From contig NZ_JOHY01000008.1 in the NCBI RefSeq assembly GCF_000721495.1, forward strand, positions 62,001 through 126,000: 64,000 nucleotides of DNA. Reading direction: 5' to 3'. Shown here piece after piece: positions 7,995 to 16,695 of the stretch (the stretch's first letter is position 1; every line of letters starts with the position of its first letter). Source of the DNA: Streptomyces sp. NRRL F-5123 (GTDB taxonomy: Bacteria; Actinomycetota; Actinomycetes; Streptomycetales; Streptomycetaceae). Below the pieces are notes generated by a model that was given only the letters and a program-made list of their open reading frames with translations, was not told where the DNA came from and ran no database searches. The position numbers and the translations under genes are program-made.

Positions 7995-9227
7995 ATGAGC
8001 AACACGGCCGTCGAGCCCGACGAGGCCAGCCGCTTGAGGAACAGCGTCGTGGACACCCTTCGGAAGGCGGGGTGGATCAGCTCGCCCGAGGTCGAAGCCG
8101 TCATGCGCGCCGTCCCCCGTCACGAGTTCGCGCCGGGGGCCACGCTGGAGGAGGCCTACCAGCCGTACGCCGCTGTGATCACGAAGACCGACGAGCACGG
8201 GATCCAGCTCAGCTCGGTGTCTGCCCCGCAGATCCAGGCCCTCATGCTGGAGCAGGCCCGGGTCGGCCCGGGAACGCGGGTGCTGGAGATCGGGTCGGGC
8301 GGGCTGAATGCTGCCTACCTGGCCGAACTCGTCGGCCCCGGAGGACACGTCACCACGGTGGACATCGACCCGAGCGTGACGGACAGGGCCAGGCGTCTGC
8401 TGGACGACCACGGATACGGCCGGGTCACGGTGGTGACGGCGGACGCCGCCGAGCCGATTCCCGGCCTCGGGCAGGTCGACGTCGTCATGGTGACCGCCGG
8501 GGCCTGGGACATCCCGCCGGCCTGGACCGACCAGCTCGTTCCCGGCGGGCGGCTGGTGGTGCCGCTCCGGATGCGCGGGCTGACGCGCTCGATCGCCTTC
8601 GTCCGCGTGGACGACCGTCTGGAGAGCGAGTCCGCGAAGATCTGCGGCTTCGTCCCGATGCAGGGAGCCGCCGCCCACCGGGAGGATCTGCTCCTGGTCG
8701 CCGGCACGGCCGAGATCGGGCTGCGCTTCGACGACGGTCTGCCCTCGGACCCGGGCCTGCTCGACAACGCCGTCACCTTCCCCCGGGTCGAGATCTGGAC
8801 CGGAGTGGCCATCGGCGTCAGCGAGCCGCTGGACACCCTGCAGATGCACCTCGCCATCATGCTGCCCGGCTTCTGCACCATGGCCGTGGACCCGGACCTT
8901 GACTCCGGGATCGTCGCCCCCGCCAACAAGGGCTTCTCCCTGGCCGCCGTGGACGAAGCCGGGCGTACCTTCGCCTACCTCACCCACCGCCGTACGGAGG
9001 ACAACGGGCACGTCGAGTTCGGCGTCCACGCGCTCGGCCCGGACGCCGCCGCCTTCGCGGAGACCGTCGCCGACCACGTACGCGGTTGGGCCCTCGCCCA
9101 CCGCGGCGGCCCCGGCCCGGACATCCGGGCCTACCCGGCCGGTACCCCCGACAACCGGATCTCCGGCGACCGGGTCATCGACAAGGTCCACAGCCGGATC
9201 GCACTCTCCTGGCCCGCCACCGCGTGA
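7995..9227 (+). CDS. fxlM: Methyltransferase of the FxLD RiPP system (PIMT-like)
   Basis: A 410-residue SAM-dependent methyltransferase of the protein-L-isoaspartate O-methyltransferase type. The N-terminal half carries EAVMRAVPRHEFAPG, a region typical of PIMT enzymes, then the SAM loop VLEIGSGGLNAAYLAELVG, the acidic strand end VTTVDID, and DVVMVTAGAWDIPPAW. The C-terminal 200 residues are the extension specific to FxLD-system methyltransferases. It lies directly upstream of a 60-residue FxLD precursor. PIMT-like enzymes in other RiPP pathways modify Asp side chains of the peptide, giving aspartimide or isoaspartate; that activity is inferred here. GGAAGGA lies 9 bases before the ATG. Confidence 0.85.
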   Translation: MSNTAVEPDEASRLRNSVVDTLRKAGWISSPEVEAVMRAVPRHEFAPGATLEEAYQPYAAVITKTDEHGIQLSSVSAPQIQALMLEQARVGPGTRVLEIGSGGLNAAYLAELVGPGGHVTTVDIDPSVTDRARRLLDDHGYGRVTVVTADAAEPIPGLGQVDVVMVTAGAWDIPPAWTDQLVPGGRLVVPLRMRGLTRSIAFVRVDDRLESESAKICGFVPMQGAAAHREDLLLVAGTAEIGLRFDDGLPSDPGLLDNAVTFPRVEIWTGVAIGVSEPLDTLQMHLAIMLPGFCTMAVDPDLDSGIVAPANKGFSLAAVDEAGRTFAYLTHRRTEDNGHVEFGVHALGPDAAAFAETVADHVRGWALAHRGGPGPDIRAYPAGTPDNRISGDRVIDKVHSRIALSWPATA

Positions 9228-9276
9228 TCGTCGGCCAGGCATCCGCACCACCCACAACGGAAGGAAGGGCACCACC

Positions 9277-9459
9277 ATGAGCATGTCCGCCCCCGCGCCG
9301 ACGGCCACCGACGACGAGGACTTCGCCCCGCTGGACGTGCGGGTCGTCCTCGCCACCCACCCCCACGGCAAGCTCCAGTGCTCGACCGGCGACGGCTGCG
9401 GCAGCACCTGTTCCAACGGCGCTTCCGCCTGCGCGTCCTCGGTGGACGACCCCGCCTGA
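9277..9459 (+). CDS. FxLD-family RiPP (lanthipeptide-type) precursor peptide
   Basis: This 60-residue peptide starts at ATG 9277 behind GGAAGGAAGG. The leader contains DFAPLDVRVVLAT, an FxLD-type recognition motif with one extra residue (F-A-P-L-D). The core is short and rich in Cys, Ser and Thr (LQCSTGDGCGSTCSNGASAC), followed by a Ser-Ser-Val-Asp-Asp tail. Such cores are normally dehydrated and cyclised to lanthionines. Here only a methyltransferase is adjacent and no dehydratase or cyclase gene is seen, so processing enzymes must be elsewhere or lost. The Asp residues in the core (TGDG) and tail are candidates for the methyltransferase. Confidence 0.85.
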   Translation: MSMSAPAPTATDDEDFAPLDVRVVLATHPHGKLQCSTGDGCGSTCSNGASACASSVDDPA

Positions 9460-9588
9460 TTCCGGGTCCACAAAAGCCGTCGGGCCGGGCTGGTGCCGTA
9501 CAAGTTCGGGAGGGGGGTGAACGCGAAGATCCAGTTCAGGATTGCCGACGTCCAGAATTGGGTGAGGCAGCGGCGGATGGTCGGCTGA
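9460..9588 (+). pseudogene. Excisionase-like HTH protein, C-terminal remnant
   Basis: Directly after the RiPP precursor stop, in frame, lies about 40 codons reading GLVPYKFGRGVNAKIQFRI and then ADVQNWVRQRRMVG before a stop. The wording resembles the end of small excisionase/MerR-type HTH proteins (substrate tyrosine after VPY, then the wing and IADVQNW helix). No start codon and no N-terminal helix are present, so it is a fragment. Its partner would be the integrase on the other strand about 60 bp away. Confidence 0.5.
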
Positions 9589-9645
9589 CCATCCGGTTCG
9601 GCCTGCGCTGCCACCACGCAGCAGAGGCGGCAGCGCGCGCCGACG

Positions 9646-10799
9646 TCAGACCGCCAAGCCCACGTCGAGGATTTTGGCGGCCTTGCTGATGGAACCGGGC
9701 ATCAGGTGGCGGTAGATCCGGAAGGTGATGTCGAGGCTCTTGTGGCCCATCCATTCGGCGACGTCGGTGATGGGATGCCGTGGGAGAGGCAGTTCGAGGC
9801 GAAGAAGTGACGGAAGCCGTAGACGGTCATGCCGTCAGGGATGTCGACGGTGTCGGACTTCTTGATACGTTGCCACTGGTTGGAGAGGCAGTAGTAGGGA
9901 TAGGGCTGTTCGGCGTTCCGGGGATTGCGGAGGAGGTAGCCGTCCACGGTGCCGTGCGTCTTCGCGTACGACTCGATGGCCTCGCGGGTCCGTGACGGCA
10001 GGGGGACGTCCCGGTACTCGCCCGGCTTGCGGTGCTTGAGACGGGCGTAGGTGTTGGTGGTCTGGTTGACCTGCGCGTGGACGCGGTAGGTGTCGCTCGC
10101 GACGATGTGGTCGAGGTTGACCGCTGCCGCCTCGCCGTTGCGCAGGCCGCAGCCGCTCATCAGCTCGGCGACGAGGTGGAAGGCGTCGTCGCCCGAGGAG
10201 CGGAGGAGGCTCAGCTGGGCGGGGGAGGGGATGACGGTGCGCGCGGGGTCGTACTGCGGTGGCTTGACGCCGTCCAGGGGGTTGTCCTCGTAGAGGCCGA
10301 GGCGGTGGGCGTCCAGGAGGATCGCCTTCAGCTTGTCGTAGACGTTGGACTGCGTGGCCAGGCCGACGCCGTTGCGCTCCATGGACTGGATGAAGGTGTC
10401 CACGACCTTGTGGTCGAAGCTGCTCATCCGGCGGCTCTCGAAGGCGGGGAGCAGGTGGTGCGCGAGGAGGGAGTCGAGGTGCCGGCGGGAGGAGTCCGCC
10501 AGGTGGCGCTGGCCAGCGCGCCATTCGGTGGTGAAGGTGCCGAACGTCATGGCGCCGTACTTGCGGATGCGGTCGGCCCTGCTCTTGCTGTGCGCCTTGG
10601 ACTTCTTGTCGCGGTAGACGTCGGTGAGCCGCTCCATGGCGGCGTCCTGGCTGGTGAAACCGGACTCCTCGGTCTGCCGCCCCGCGCTGTCGCGGTACCT
10701 GATCGTGTAGGCGTGCGGGCACTTGGTCCACCTGGCGGGCGGATGTTCGCAGGTCTTGAAGAAGGTGCCCATCCCGCGGGGCAGGGTCTTGGCGGCCAT
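9646..10799 (-). pseudogene. Tyrosine-type phage/ICE integrase, frameshifted near the C-terminus
   Basis: Read from 10799, the protein has an N-terminal DNA-binding part, a core-binding domain (FGTFTTEWRAGQRHL onwards) and the catalytic domain with Arg in MSGCGLRNGEAA and His-x-x-Arg in YGFRHFFAS. The frame then leaves the family sequence at about 9771. The expected end is in another frame: ITDVAEWMGHKSLDITFRIY and the nucleophile Tyr, ending at 9646. Restoring one base in the CCC/GGG run at about 9771 gives a complete integrase of about 384 residues. It may be a pseudogene or a sequencing error. It lies between an excisionase remnant and a pirin gene fragment, as expected for an element integrated at a chromosomal site. 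Confidence 0.85.
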
Positions 10800-10895
10800 G
10801 GTTCGGCGGCCTCCTCGGCGTCCGGTGCTGGGGTTTTGCTGACCTCCGAGGGTGGATCATGCCCTTGAGCTGCTGAAACACCGTTTGTGCGTGCT

Positions 10896-11060
10896 ATGTT
10901 CTGGAACTTCGTCGGCAGGTCAGCCGAGGACATCGTTGAGGCCCGCGAGGCCTGGCGCACCGGCACCCGCTTCGGCGAGGTCCACGGCTACGCGGGCCCC
11001 CGACTGGAGGCCCCCGCCCTGCCCCCGACGCCGCTGAAGCCGCGGGGGCGGGAGCGCTGA
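10896..11060 (+). pseudogene. Pirin family protein, 3' fragment
   Basis: Fifty-four codons starting at ATG 10896 (MFWNFVGRSAEDIVEAREAW) match the last part of bacterial pirins, including RTGTRFGEVHGY and the closing LKPRGRER. The cupin domains that should precede are absent. Upstream is about 95 bp of non-coding sequence and then the integrase start. In Streptomyces the pirin-like gene SCO3798 is known as the phiC31 attachment gene, so pirin genes are plausible integration targets. This copy probably marks one end of the integrated or deleted element. Confidence 0.7.
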
Positions 11061-11201
11061 GCTGGGGTTTTCTCGCCGCTGCTGCAATCGCCGACGTGCC
11101 CCCGACGCGGGGGTGCCGCGCTCTCTGAGGGGTCCGGTGGGGCCGGCCCGCGGCCGGAAAGATCCGCGTGAGACGATCGGCGCCGTCACGGTTTGCAGTG
11201 G

Positions 11202-11242
11202 CGGGGACTGGAACGGAGCGGAAGCCACCGTGCCAGTCCCCG
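11202..11242. terminator. Hairpin downstream of the FG-GAP protease gene
   Basis: A 10-bp perfect stem (CGGGGACTGG/CCAGTCCCCG) with a 21-base loop, 8 bp beyond the stop of the minus-strand gene and between convergent reading frames. It could act in both directions. Confidence 0.45.
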
Positions 11243-11249
11243 ACATCGC

Positions 11250-13103
11250 TCAGTTGTAGCGGTTGAGGATGTGGGCCCGGTCGGGGTTCCAGGAGCCGGT
11301 GGTGCTTGTCCAGCTGGTCAGGGCGCCGTTGAACTTGCCGGTGTGGTCGGCCTTGGCGGTCCAGGTGATCAGTTTCCGCTTGCCGTCCGTTGTGTCGTCG
11401 TACAGGGCCGCGACGTCGTCCATGCCGTCGCCGTTGTAGTCGCCGGTGATGAGGTGCACGTTCTGGTAGGTGAACAGACCGGTTGCGGCGGTCCATGCGA
11501 TGACGGGCGCGGCGAACTTGCCGTCGCTGGAGGCGGCGAGGGTCATGAGGTCGTCGTGGCCGTCGGCGTAGTCGTACCAGAAAGCGACGTCGTCGATGCC
11601 GTCACCGTTGAAGTCGCCCGCCTGGAGATGGGTGCGCGCGAAGCTGCCCCAGGTGCTGCTGGCCCAGGAGGGGACGGGGCTGCTGAACGCGCCGGTGGGC
11701 TGGCTGAGGAAGGTGTGCATCTGGACGTGGCCGTCGAGGTATCCGTACAGGAGGGCCAGGTCGTCGCGGCCGTCGCCGTTGAAGTCGCCGGTCACGAACG
11801 CGCACTGCACGGTGGTCCAGGTGTGGGCCGCGGGCCCGGTCCATGCGGAGAACGGGGCGTTGAAGCCGCCCTGGGCGGTGGAGGTGAAGGTGTACAGGGC
11901 GTGCGTGGTGTCGGCCAGGCTGTACCAGACGGCGAGGTCGTCGCGGCCGTCACCGTTGAAGTCGCCGCTCTGCAGCAGCATGTTGTCGAAGTCCCAGGAG
12001 CCCGAGGGCGCGCTCCAGGAGGCAACGGGAGCGTTGAAGCCGCCGTCTGGCCTGCCGAGCGCGGTGAAGATCTTGACGGTGCCTTCCTCGTAGCCGTAGA
12101 GGATTACGACGTCGCCGAGACCGTCACCGTTGTAGTCACCGGTGGCGAACTTCATGTTGCTGATGTGCTGCCAGGTCGTCGCGGGCGCGGAGTAGGACTC
12201 CATCGGTGCGGCGAACGATCCGTCGGGGTTGGCGACGAACGTGTGCAGGGCGTCCGATCCGTCGGTGTAGTCGTACCAGACGCCGATGTCGCTGCGGCCG
12301 TCACCGTTGTAGTCGTGGCGGGGCGGCAGCGCCGGGTCGGCGACCGTGGCGCTCACCCAGGCGCCCACGGTGTCCACGCGGGTGTCGACCGCTCCGGTGC
12401 GGGTCTCCGAGGGGTCCGCGCCGAAGCAGCCACCGCCCCAGGAGCGGCTGTTGATCCCCACGAGCTGCACCGCGCCGCCGCTCTCGCGGAGCAGGGGACC
12501 GCCGCTGTCGCCCTTGCAGACCGCCGCGCCGTCCTGACCGGTGATGTCGATCTCGCCGGCGGCGACGGTGTCCACGCCGAACGTGCCGGTGTGCAGATTC
12601 AGCGGGACCCACTCGTCCTTGGTCCGGCCGTATCCGGCGACCTGCAGTTGCTCTCCGGCCACAGGCGCGGTCGTGCTCAGCGCGACCGGGGCGATCCCGG
12701 CGACCGGGCTGGCCAGCTCGGCCAGCACCAGGTCCTGCCCCGATTCGGGCACGAGCTTGACGACGGTGCGGACCTGTCCGGCCGTGGTCGTCAGGTCGGC
12801 ACGCCCGATGGTCGCGGTCGTCTTCGCCGTGGGCGGGCCGGTGGGTACGTCCAGGCCCGCAGCCGGGTCGGCGACGAAGCAGCTCGCGGCGGTGAGGACC
12901 CACCGAGGGGCCACCAGCGCACCGGAGCAGGCGCGCTCGGTGTCCCCGGTACCGATGTCGAGACGGGTGGTGAAGGCGTAGGAGGAGGCGGTGTCGGTGG
13001 TCGGTGGACCCGTGACGGCGTTCGCGGGCGGGACGTTCAGCGCGATTGCGGCCACCAGGGCCGCGGCCGGCAGGGCGACGCGCACAGGTCTGAGGAGTTG
13101 CAT
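11250..13103 (-). CDS. Secreted trypsin-like (S1) protein with FG-GAP repeats; catalytic His replaced
   Basis: A 617-residue exported protein. A Sec-type signal (PVRVALPAAALVAAIALNVPPANA) is followed by an S1 chymotrypsin-like domain (residues about 30-260) and six or so FG-GAP/VCBS calcium-binding repeats (GDFNGDGRDDLAVWY, GDYNGDGMDDVAALYD), which usually form a beta-propeller. The Ser loop is intact (VCKGDSGGPLL) and the Asp position reads QDLVLAEL, but the His motif is TAASCF instead of TAAHC. Proteolysis is therefore doubtful; a binding or adhesin role is possible. ATG 13103 is chosen because the signal peptide begins there. A paralogue lies at 18298 on the other strand. Confidence 0.9.
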   Translation of the reverse strand: MQLLRPVRVALPAAALVAAIALNVPPANAVTGPPTTDTASSYAFTTRLDIGTGDTERACSGALVAPRWVLTAASCFVADPAAGLDVPTGPPTAKTTATIGRADLTTTAGQVRTVVKLVPESGQDLVLAELASPVAGIAPVALSTTAPVAGEQLQVAGYGRTKDEWVPLNLHTGTFGVDTVAAGEIDITGQDGAAVCKGDSGGPLLRESGGAVQLVGINSRSWGGGCFGADPSETRTGAVDTRVDTVGAWVSATVADPALPPRHDYNGDGRSDIGVWYDYTDGSDALHTFVANPDGSFAAPMESYSAPATTWQHISNMKFATGDYNGDGLGDVVILYGYEEGTVKIFTALGRPDGGFNAPVASWSAPSGSWDFDNMLLQSGDFNGDGRDDLAVWYSLADTTHALYTFTSTAQGGFNAPFSAWTGPAAHTWTTVQCAFVTGDFNGDGRDDLALLYGYLDGHVQMHTFLSQPTGAFSSPVPSWASSTWGSFARTHLQAGDFNGDGIDDVAFWYDYADGHDDLMTLAASSDGKFAAPVIAWTAATGLFTYQNVHLITGDYNGDGMDDVAALYDDTTDGKRKLITWTAKADHTGKFNGALTSWTSTTGSWNPDRAHILNRYN

Positions 13104-13240
13104 GGTGTGTGTGGGTCCTCGGCTCAAGGGTCGTGCGGCCGTCGGCCGCGGGAGAGTGGCTGATAGGAGGGGGCTTTCGACTCGGCAGGGCCGGTCGACG
13201 GTCCACCCGACACCTCGGACCGGCCGGTCTGCCGGGTGGC

Positions 13241-13282
13241 CGGAGGGCCGCCCTCCCGCGTCTGCGGGAGAGCGGCCCTCCG
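13241..13282. terminator. Strong hairpin between ALF-repeat gene and FG-GAP gene
   Basis: A 19-bp stem with one mismatch (starting CGGAGGGCCGCCCTCCCGC) and a GTCT loop, 12 bp past the stop of the minus-strand ALF gene. Confidence 0.75.
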
Positions 13283-13293
13283 CGGCCCAGGCG

Positions 13294-16200
13294 TCAGCCG
13301 AAGACGCTGCCCAGGCCCCGGAGGATCCCGGAGCCGAGCTCGATCGCGCCGTCCCCGATTTTGTAGAGCTGCTCCGCGGCGTTGCGTTCGGCGAGGTCCA
13401 GTGCCTCGTCCAGCGGCTTGAGGTACTTGCCGGCAGCAAAGGTCAAGGTGGCGAAGGCGGAGTTGCCCACGATCTTGAGGAACTCCGGACTCGTCGGCCC
13501 GTAGCCGAGGTAGGCGGCGGTGACGGCGATGACGTCCAGCGCGACCGACGCCTCGGCGAGGGTCCCTGCGAGGAGCTCCATGGCACCGGCTATCGGCTCC
13601 GCCTCCGGCCCCATCTCGGCGACGAACACCCCCGCGAGGGCGAGGATCCCGGCGATGGTGCTGGAGTCGGCACCGGCCTGTTCGGCGAGTTCGGCCAGCT
13701 CCCTTGCGTCCTCCTTCCACTTGGGGACGTCGTCGCCGTCGTTGGAGTCGTTCTCCGGGTCGTCGATCTCGTCCTTCTGGGCGTTCTCGGCCCGCTGACG
13801 GGCCGCCGCCGCCATCTCCTGCTGCCGCTTCTCCCTGGCGATGCGGTGCGCGTCACTCGCCGCCGCTGCCGCGGCCTCCGCGTCGTCGCCCGCCTGGAGG
13901 GCCGACGTATGGGCCGACAGGGCCGCGGCCTGCGCCGACGTGGCGGAGGCCGTCGCGCTGCGGGCGGCGGACGTGGCCTTGTTGGCGGAGTAATTCGCCA
14001 GGCGTGCCGCTGACCGGGCAGCCGCGGCGGCGTTCTTCGCCCGGTCGGCCGAGGCCTGGGCGTCCTGGGCGGACTGCTCGGCGGCATCGGCCAGGTCGTT
14101 CGCCTTCTGGGCGGATGCCGCGGCGTCGGCGGCGGACGCCGCCGCCTGGTCCCTGTACTTGGCGGCGTCCGCGGCCGCGTTCCGGGCGGTCGCGGCGGCC
14201 TGCTGGGCGAGGGCGGCGTTCTGCAGGGCCTGGTGGGCGACCTTGGTGGCGGCGGCGATGGCGCCCTGCATGGCAGCGATGTGGGTGGCCGAGTCGTAGT
14301 CGAGCTGGGCGCAGGTGTGGCGCACGGTTGCCAGGAAGTGGCGGCGCATCCAGGCGGGCCCCTCCATGGCGGCCTGTGCGTAGGCCCTGGTGTAGGGGCC
14401 CGCGGTGTCGAGCAGCGCGGCGGTGGCCACGCCGTCGTCCTGCATCTGGGCCGGCTGGACGGCCGACTGGAAGAAGTCGAAAAGGGCTTCGGGGGTGTTG
14501 GCGTCCATGGCGTCGTTCGCAGCCTGGGTCACCAGCCTGCCCGGCCCGTCGGCCAGGATGCGGGCGATGCCGAGCGCGTTGCCCGGTTTGGTGGCGTCCT
14601 TGATGCCGGTGGTCAGGAACGCCGCCGCGGCGCCTGGTTCACTGCTCTCGAGCACTGTGGCGGCGGCGGAGCTGACCGTCGGAGTGCCGGCCTGGGAGAT
14701 GGCGAAGACCGTCTCGCGGTCGTCCTGGTCCTGTGCGAGTGTGCGATCGGTGTCGATCCACCGGTGGATGTCGGCATCGGCGCCGGACAGCGCGAAGCGC
14801 GCCGCCTCACGCGACCAGGAACTTCCGCAGTTCATGACGGCGACGGCCGCCTTGCGTCCGAGTACGGTGGCCTGGTCCGTGTCGCCCGAGCTGAGCGCCG
14901 CTTCGGCCTGCGCGACGAGGTCACGGGCCGCTGCGGAGGTCCGCTGGTCCTGGGTCCGCTGCGCCCGGAGCGCCGCCCCCTGCTCTGCGTCCAGCTGGGC
15001 GAGCTGCCGGCATTCCTTCATGGCCTGGGCCTGTTCGCGTGCGAGGGTGTCCAGCTCGGCCTGCCGCGCCGCTGCCTCGACCGCGACGGCCTGGGTGACG
15101 GCGTCGAAGGCGTTGTTCGCGGCCTCGGTGGCCGCGTTGGCGAAGGCGGTGGACTTGTTCGCGTAGTCGAGGGCCTGGCCGGCGTACTGGGCGGCCCACT
15201 CGGCGGCGTCCGCGGCGGCGTCGGCATGACCGGCCGCGGCGTTCGCGGCGTCCCTGGCCGCGCGTGCCGCGGATGCCGCGGTGGCGGCGAAGGACTGGGA
15301 CTTTACGGCGGCGCTGGTGGCGATGGCGGCGTTGTCGGCGGCGATCTGCGCCTGCCGCTGGGCCTCTGCGGCCTCGGCCTGGGCCACGCCGGAGGCGGAG
15401 GAGGCCGCCTGGGCGGACGCGCTCGCGGCAGCGGCCGCCTGGCCGGCCGCCGTCGCCGCGGACTTCCCGGCAGCGGCCGCCTTGTCCGCCACGCCGGCAG
15501 CCTTCTCGGCGGCGGCCGCGGTGGTGCGGGCGCTGGCGGCCGCGTTGCGCGCGGCGGTGGCCGCGTTTCTGGCGGCAGCAGCCTTCGAGGCGTCCTTGGA
15601 CGCGGCGACGGCGCAGTTGTACGCGTTGGCCGCGGCCGATCCGGCGACGGCGGCGGCGTGGCCCGCGGCCGTAGCGGCGCGGGAGGCACGGCGCGAGGCG
15701 TCGATGGCCGCCTGGGAGGCGCGGATGGCGATCCGGGCCGCGTCGGCGGCGCCACCGGCGGCCTGCGCGGCCTTCCGCGCGGCGTTACCTGCCTTGGCGA
15801 CGTCCTGCTGGGCGGCAGCGGCTTCCGCGGCGGCCGTTTCGGCAGCGCTCTTGGCTTTGTCCGCGGCCTGCACGGCGCGTGCGGAGGCGTCCTCGGCCAG
15901 CTTCGTCTGGTTGTCGGCCCGTTCCGCCTCCCGCTGGACGGCGGAGACCAGTTCGCTGATCTTCGCGGCTTCCTGGTCGCGGGCACGGGCGATGTACTGT
16001 CCGGTGTCCAGGAACCACTCGATGTCCTCGGCGGTGCCGTCCAGGGCCCGGGAGGCGTACGTCCGCACCTCCGGCCCCGCGCCCACCGAGAGGGCAGCCG
16101 TCTGGACCTGCATGTCCTGGAGGCGCGCCGTGTACTGCCCGTTCAGGAGGAACTGCTCAAGTGCGTCCTGGGTGCCGGTGTCGAGCGCCGCACTGCCCGC

Positions 16201-16695
16201 GGCGGCGACCCGCTTGCTTCCCGCCGCGATCAGGGATGCCGTGGTGACGGACAAGTCCTGTTCGTACGCGGCCTGGTAACCGTCCTGGAGGAAGGTGGCC
16301 ACGGCGGCGTCACCGCCCTCCAGCGCGGTGGCGGCCGCGCCGCCCATGCGCTTCCCGGCCTTGGCCATGACCCTGACGACGGCGGCACGGTTGTCGACTG
16401 CCGACGCCATGGCCAGCCCGGTGGCGAGGAAGGCCCCGACATCGGCGTCCGAGCCGGTCATGGCGGTCTCGGCCGCGACACGGACCGCGGGCCCGCCGGT
16501 CATCCACGCCTTCACCACCTGCGCCCGCTCCGTGTCGGGCAGGCCGAGGATGTCGGGACCCGACGCGTCGTCCGGAGGAGGCGTGTCGGCGTACGCCGCC
16601 GCGGGGTTGAGCACCAGACTGCCGGCCACCGCGCCGGCCGTGGTGGCGGCGAGGGCACCCAGCAGGTGACGTCTGCTCATGTACGGGTTCTTCAC
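13294..16695 (-). CDS. Tat-exported, alanine-rich ALF-repeat protein (1133 residues)
   Basis: GTG 16695 is the start: GGAGGA lies five bases upstream and MSRRHLLGALAATTAGAVAG follows, a twin-arginine signal. After it come several roughly 43-residue ALF-type repeats (e.g. DALEQFLLNGQYTARLQD, TAEDIEWFLDTGQYIARARD), then two long alanine-rich heptad regions predicted to be coiled coil (about residues 290-620 and 860-1010), with further ALF repeats between, and a hydrophobic C-terminal section (TIAGILALAGVFVAEMG, VIAVTAAYLGYG) that may insert in membrane. ALF proteins are common and uncharacterised in Streptomyces. A secreted, rod-shaped structural or effector role is inferred. The gene is divergent from a small exported protein across 0.9 kb. 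Confidence 0.9.
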   Translation of the reverse strand: MKNPYMSRRHLLGALAATTAGAVAGSLVLNPAAAYADTPPPDDASGPDILGLPDTERAQVVKAWMTGGPAVRVAAETAMTGSDADVGAFLATGLAMASAVDNRAAVVRVMAKAGKRMGGAAATALEGGDAAVATFLQDGYQAAYEQDLSVTTASLIAAGSKRVAAAGSAALDTGTQDALEQFLLNGQYTARLQDMQVQTAALSVGAGPEVRTYASRALDGTAEDIEWFLDTGQYIARARDQEAAKISELVSAVQREAERADNQTKLAEDASARAVQAADKAKSAAETAAAEAAAAQQDVAKAGNAARKAAQAAGGAADAARIAIRASQAAIDASRRASRAATAAGHAAAVAGSAAANAYNCAVAASKDASKAAAARNAATAARNAAASARTTAAAAEKAAGVADKAAAAGKSAATAAGQAAAAASASAQAASSASGVAQAEAAEAQRQAQIAADNAAIATSAAVKSQSFAATAASAARAARDAANAAAGHADAAADAAEWAAQYAGQALDYANKSTAFANAATEAANNAFDAVTQAVAVEAAARQAELDTLAREQAQAMKECRQLAQLDAEQGAALRAQRTQDQRTSAAARDLVAQAEAALSSGDTDQATVLGRKAAVAVMNCGSSWSREAARFALSGADADIHRWIDTDRTLAQDQDDRETVFAISQAGTPTVSSAAATVLESSEPGAAAAFLTTGIKDATKPGNALGIARILADGPGRLVTQAANDAMDANTPEALFDFFQSAVQPAQMQDDGVATAALLDTAGPYTRAYAQAAMEGPAWMRRHFLATVRHTCAQLDYDSATHIAAMQGAIAAATKVAHQALQNAALAQQAAATARNAAADAAKYRDQAAASAADAAASAQKANDLADAAEQSAQDAQASADRAKNAAAAARSAARLANYSANKATSAARSATASATSAQAAALSAHTSALQAGDDAEAAAAAASDAHRIAREKRQQEMAAAARQRAENAQKDEIDDPENDSNDGDDVPKWKEDARELAELAEQAGADSSTIAGILALAGVFVAEMGPEAEPIAGAMELLAGTLAEASVALDVIAVTAAYLGYGPTSPEFLKIVGNSAFATLTFAAGKYLKPLDEALDLAERNAAEQLYKIGDGAIELGSGILRGLGSVFG

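Noticed and set aside
7959..9617. 552-residue minus-strand frame opposite the FxLD methyltransferase
   Set aside because: It mirrors the methyltransferase; composition is Gly/Val/Asp-biased with no motif.
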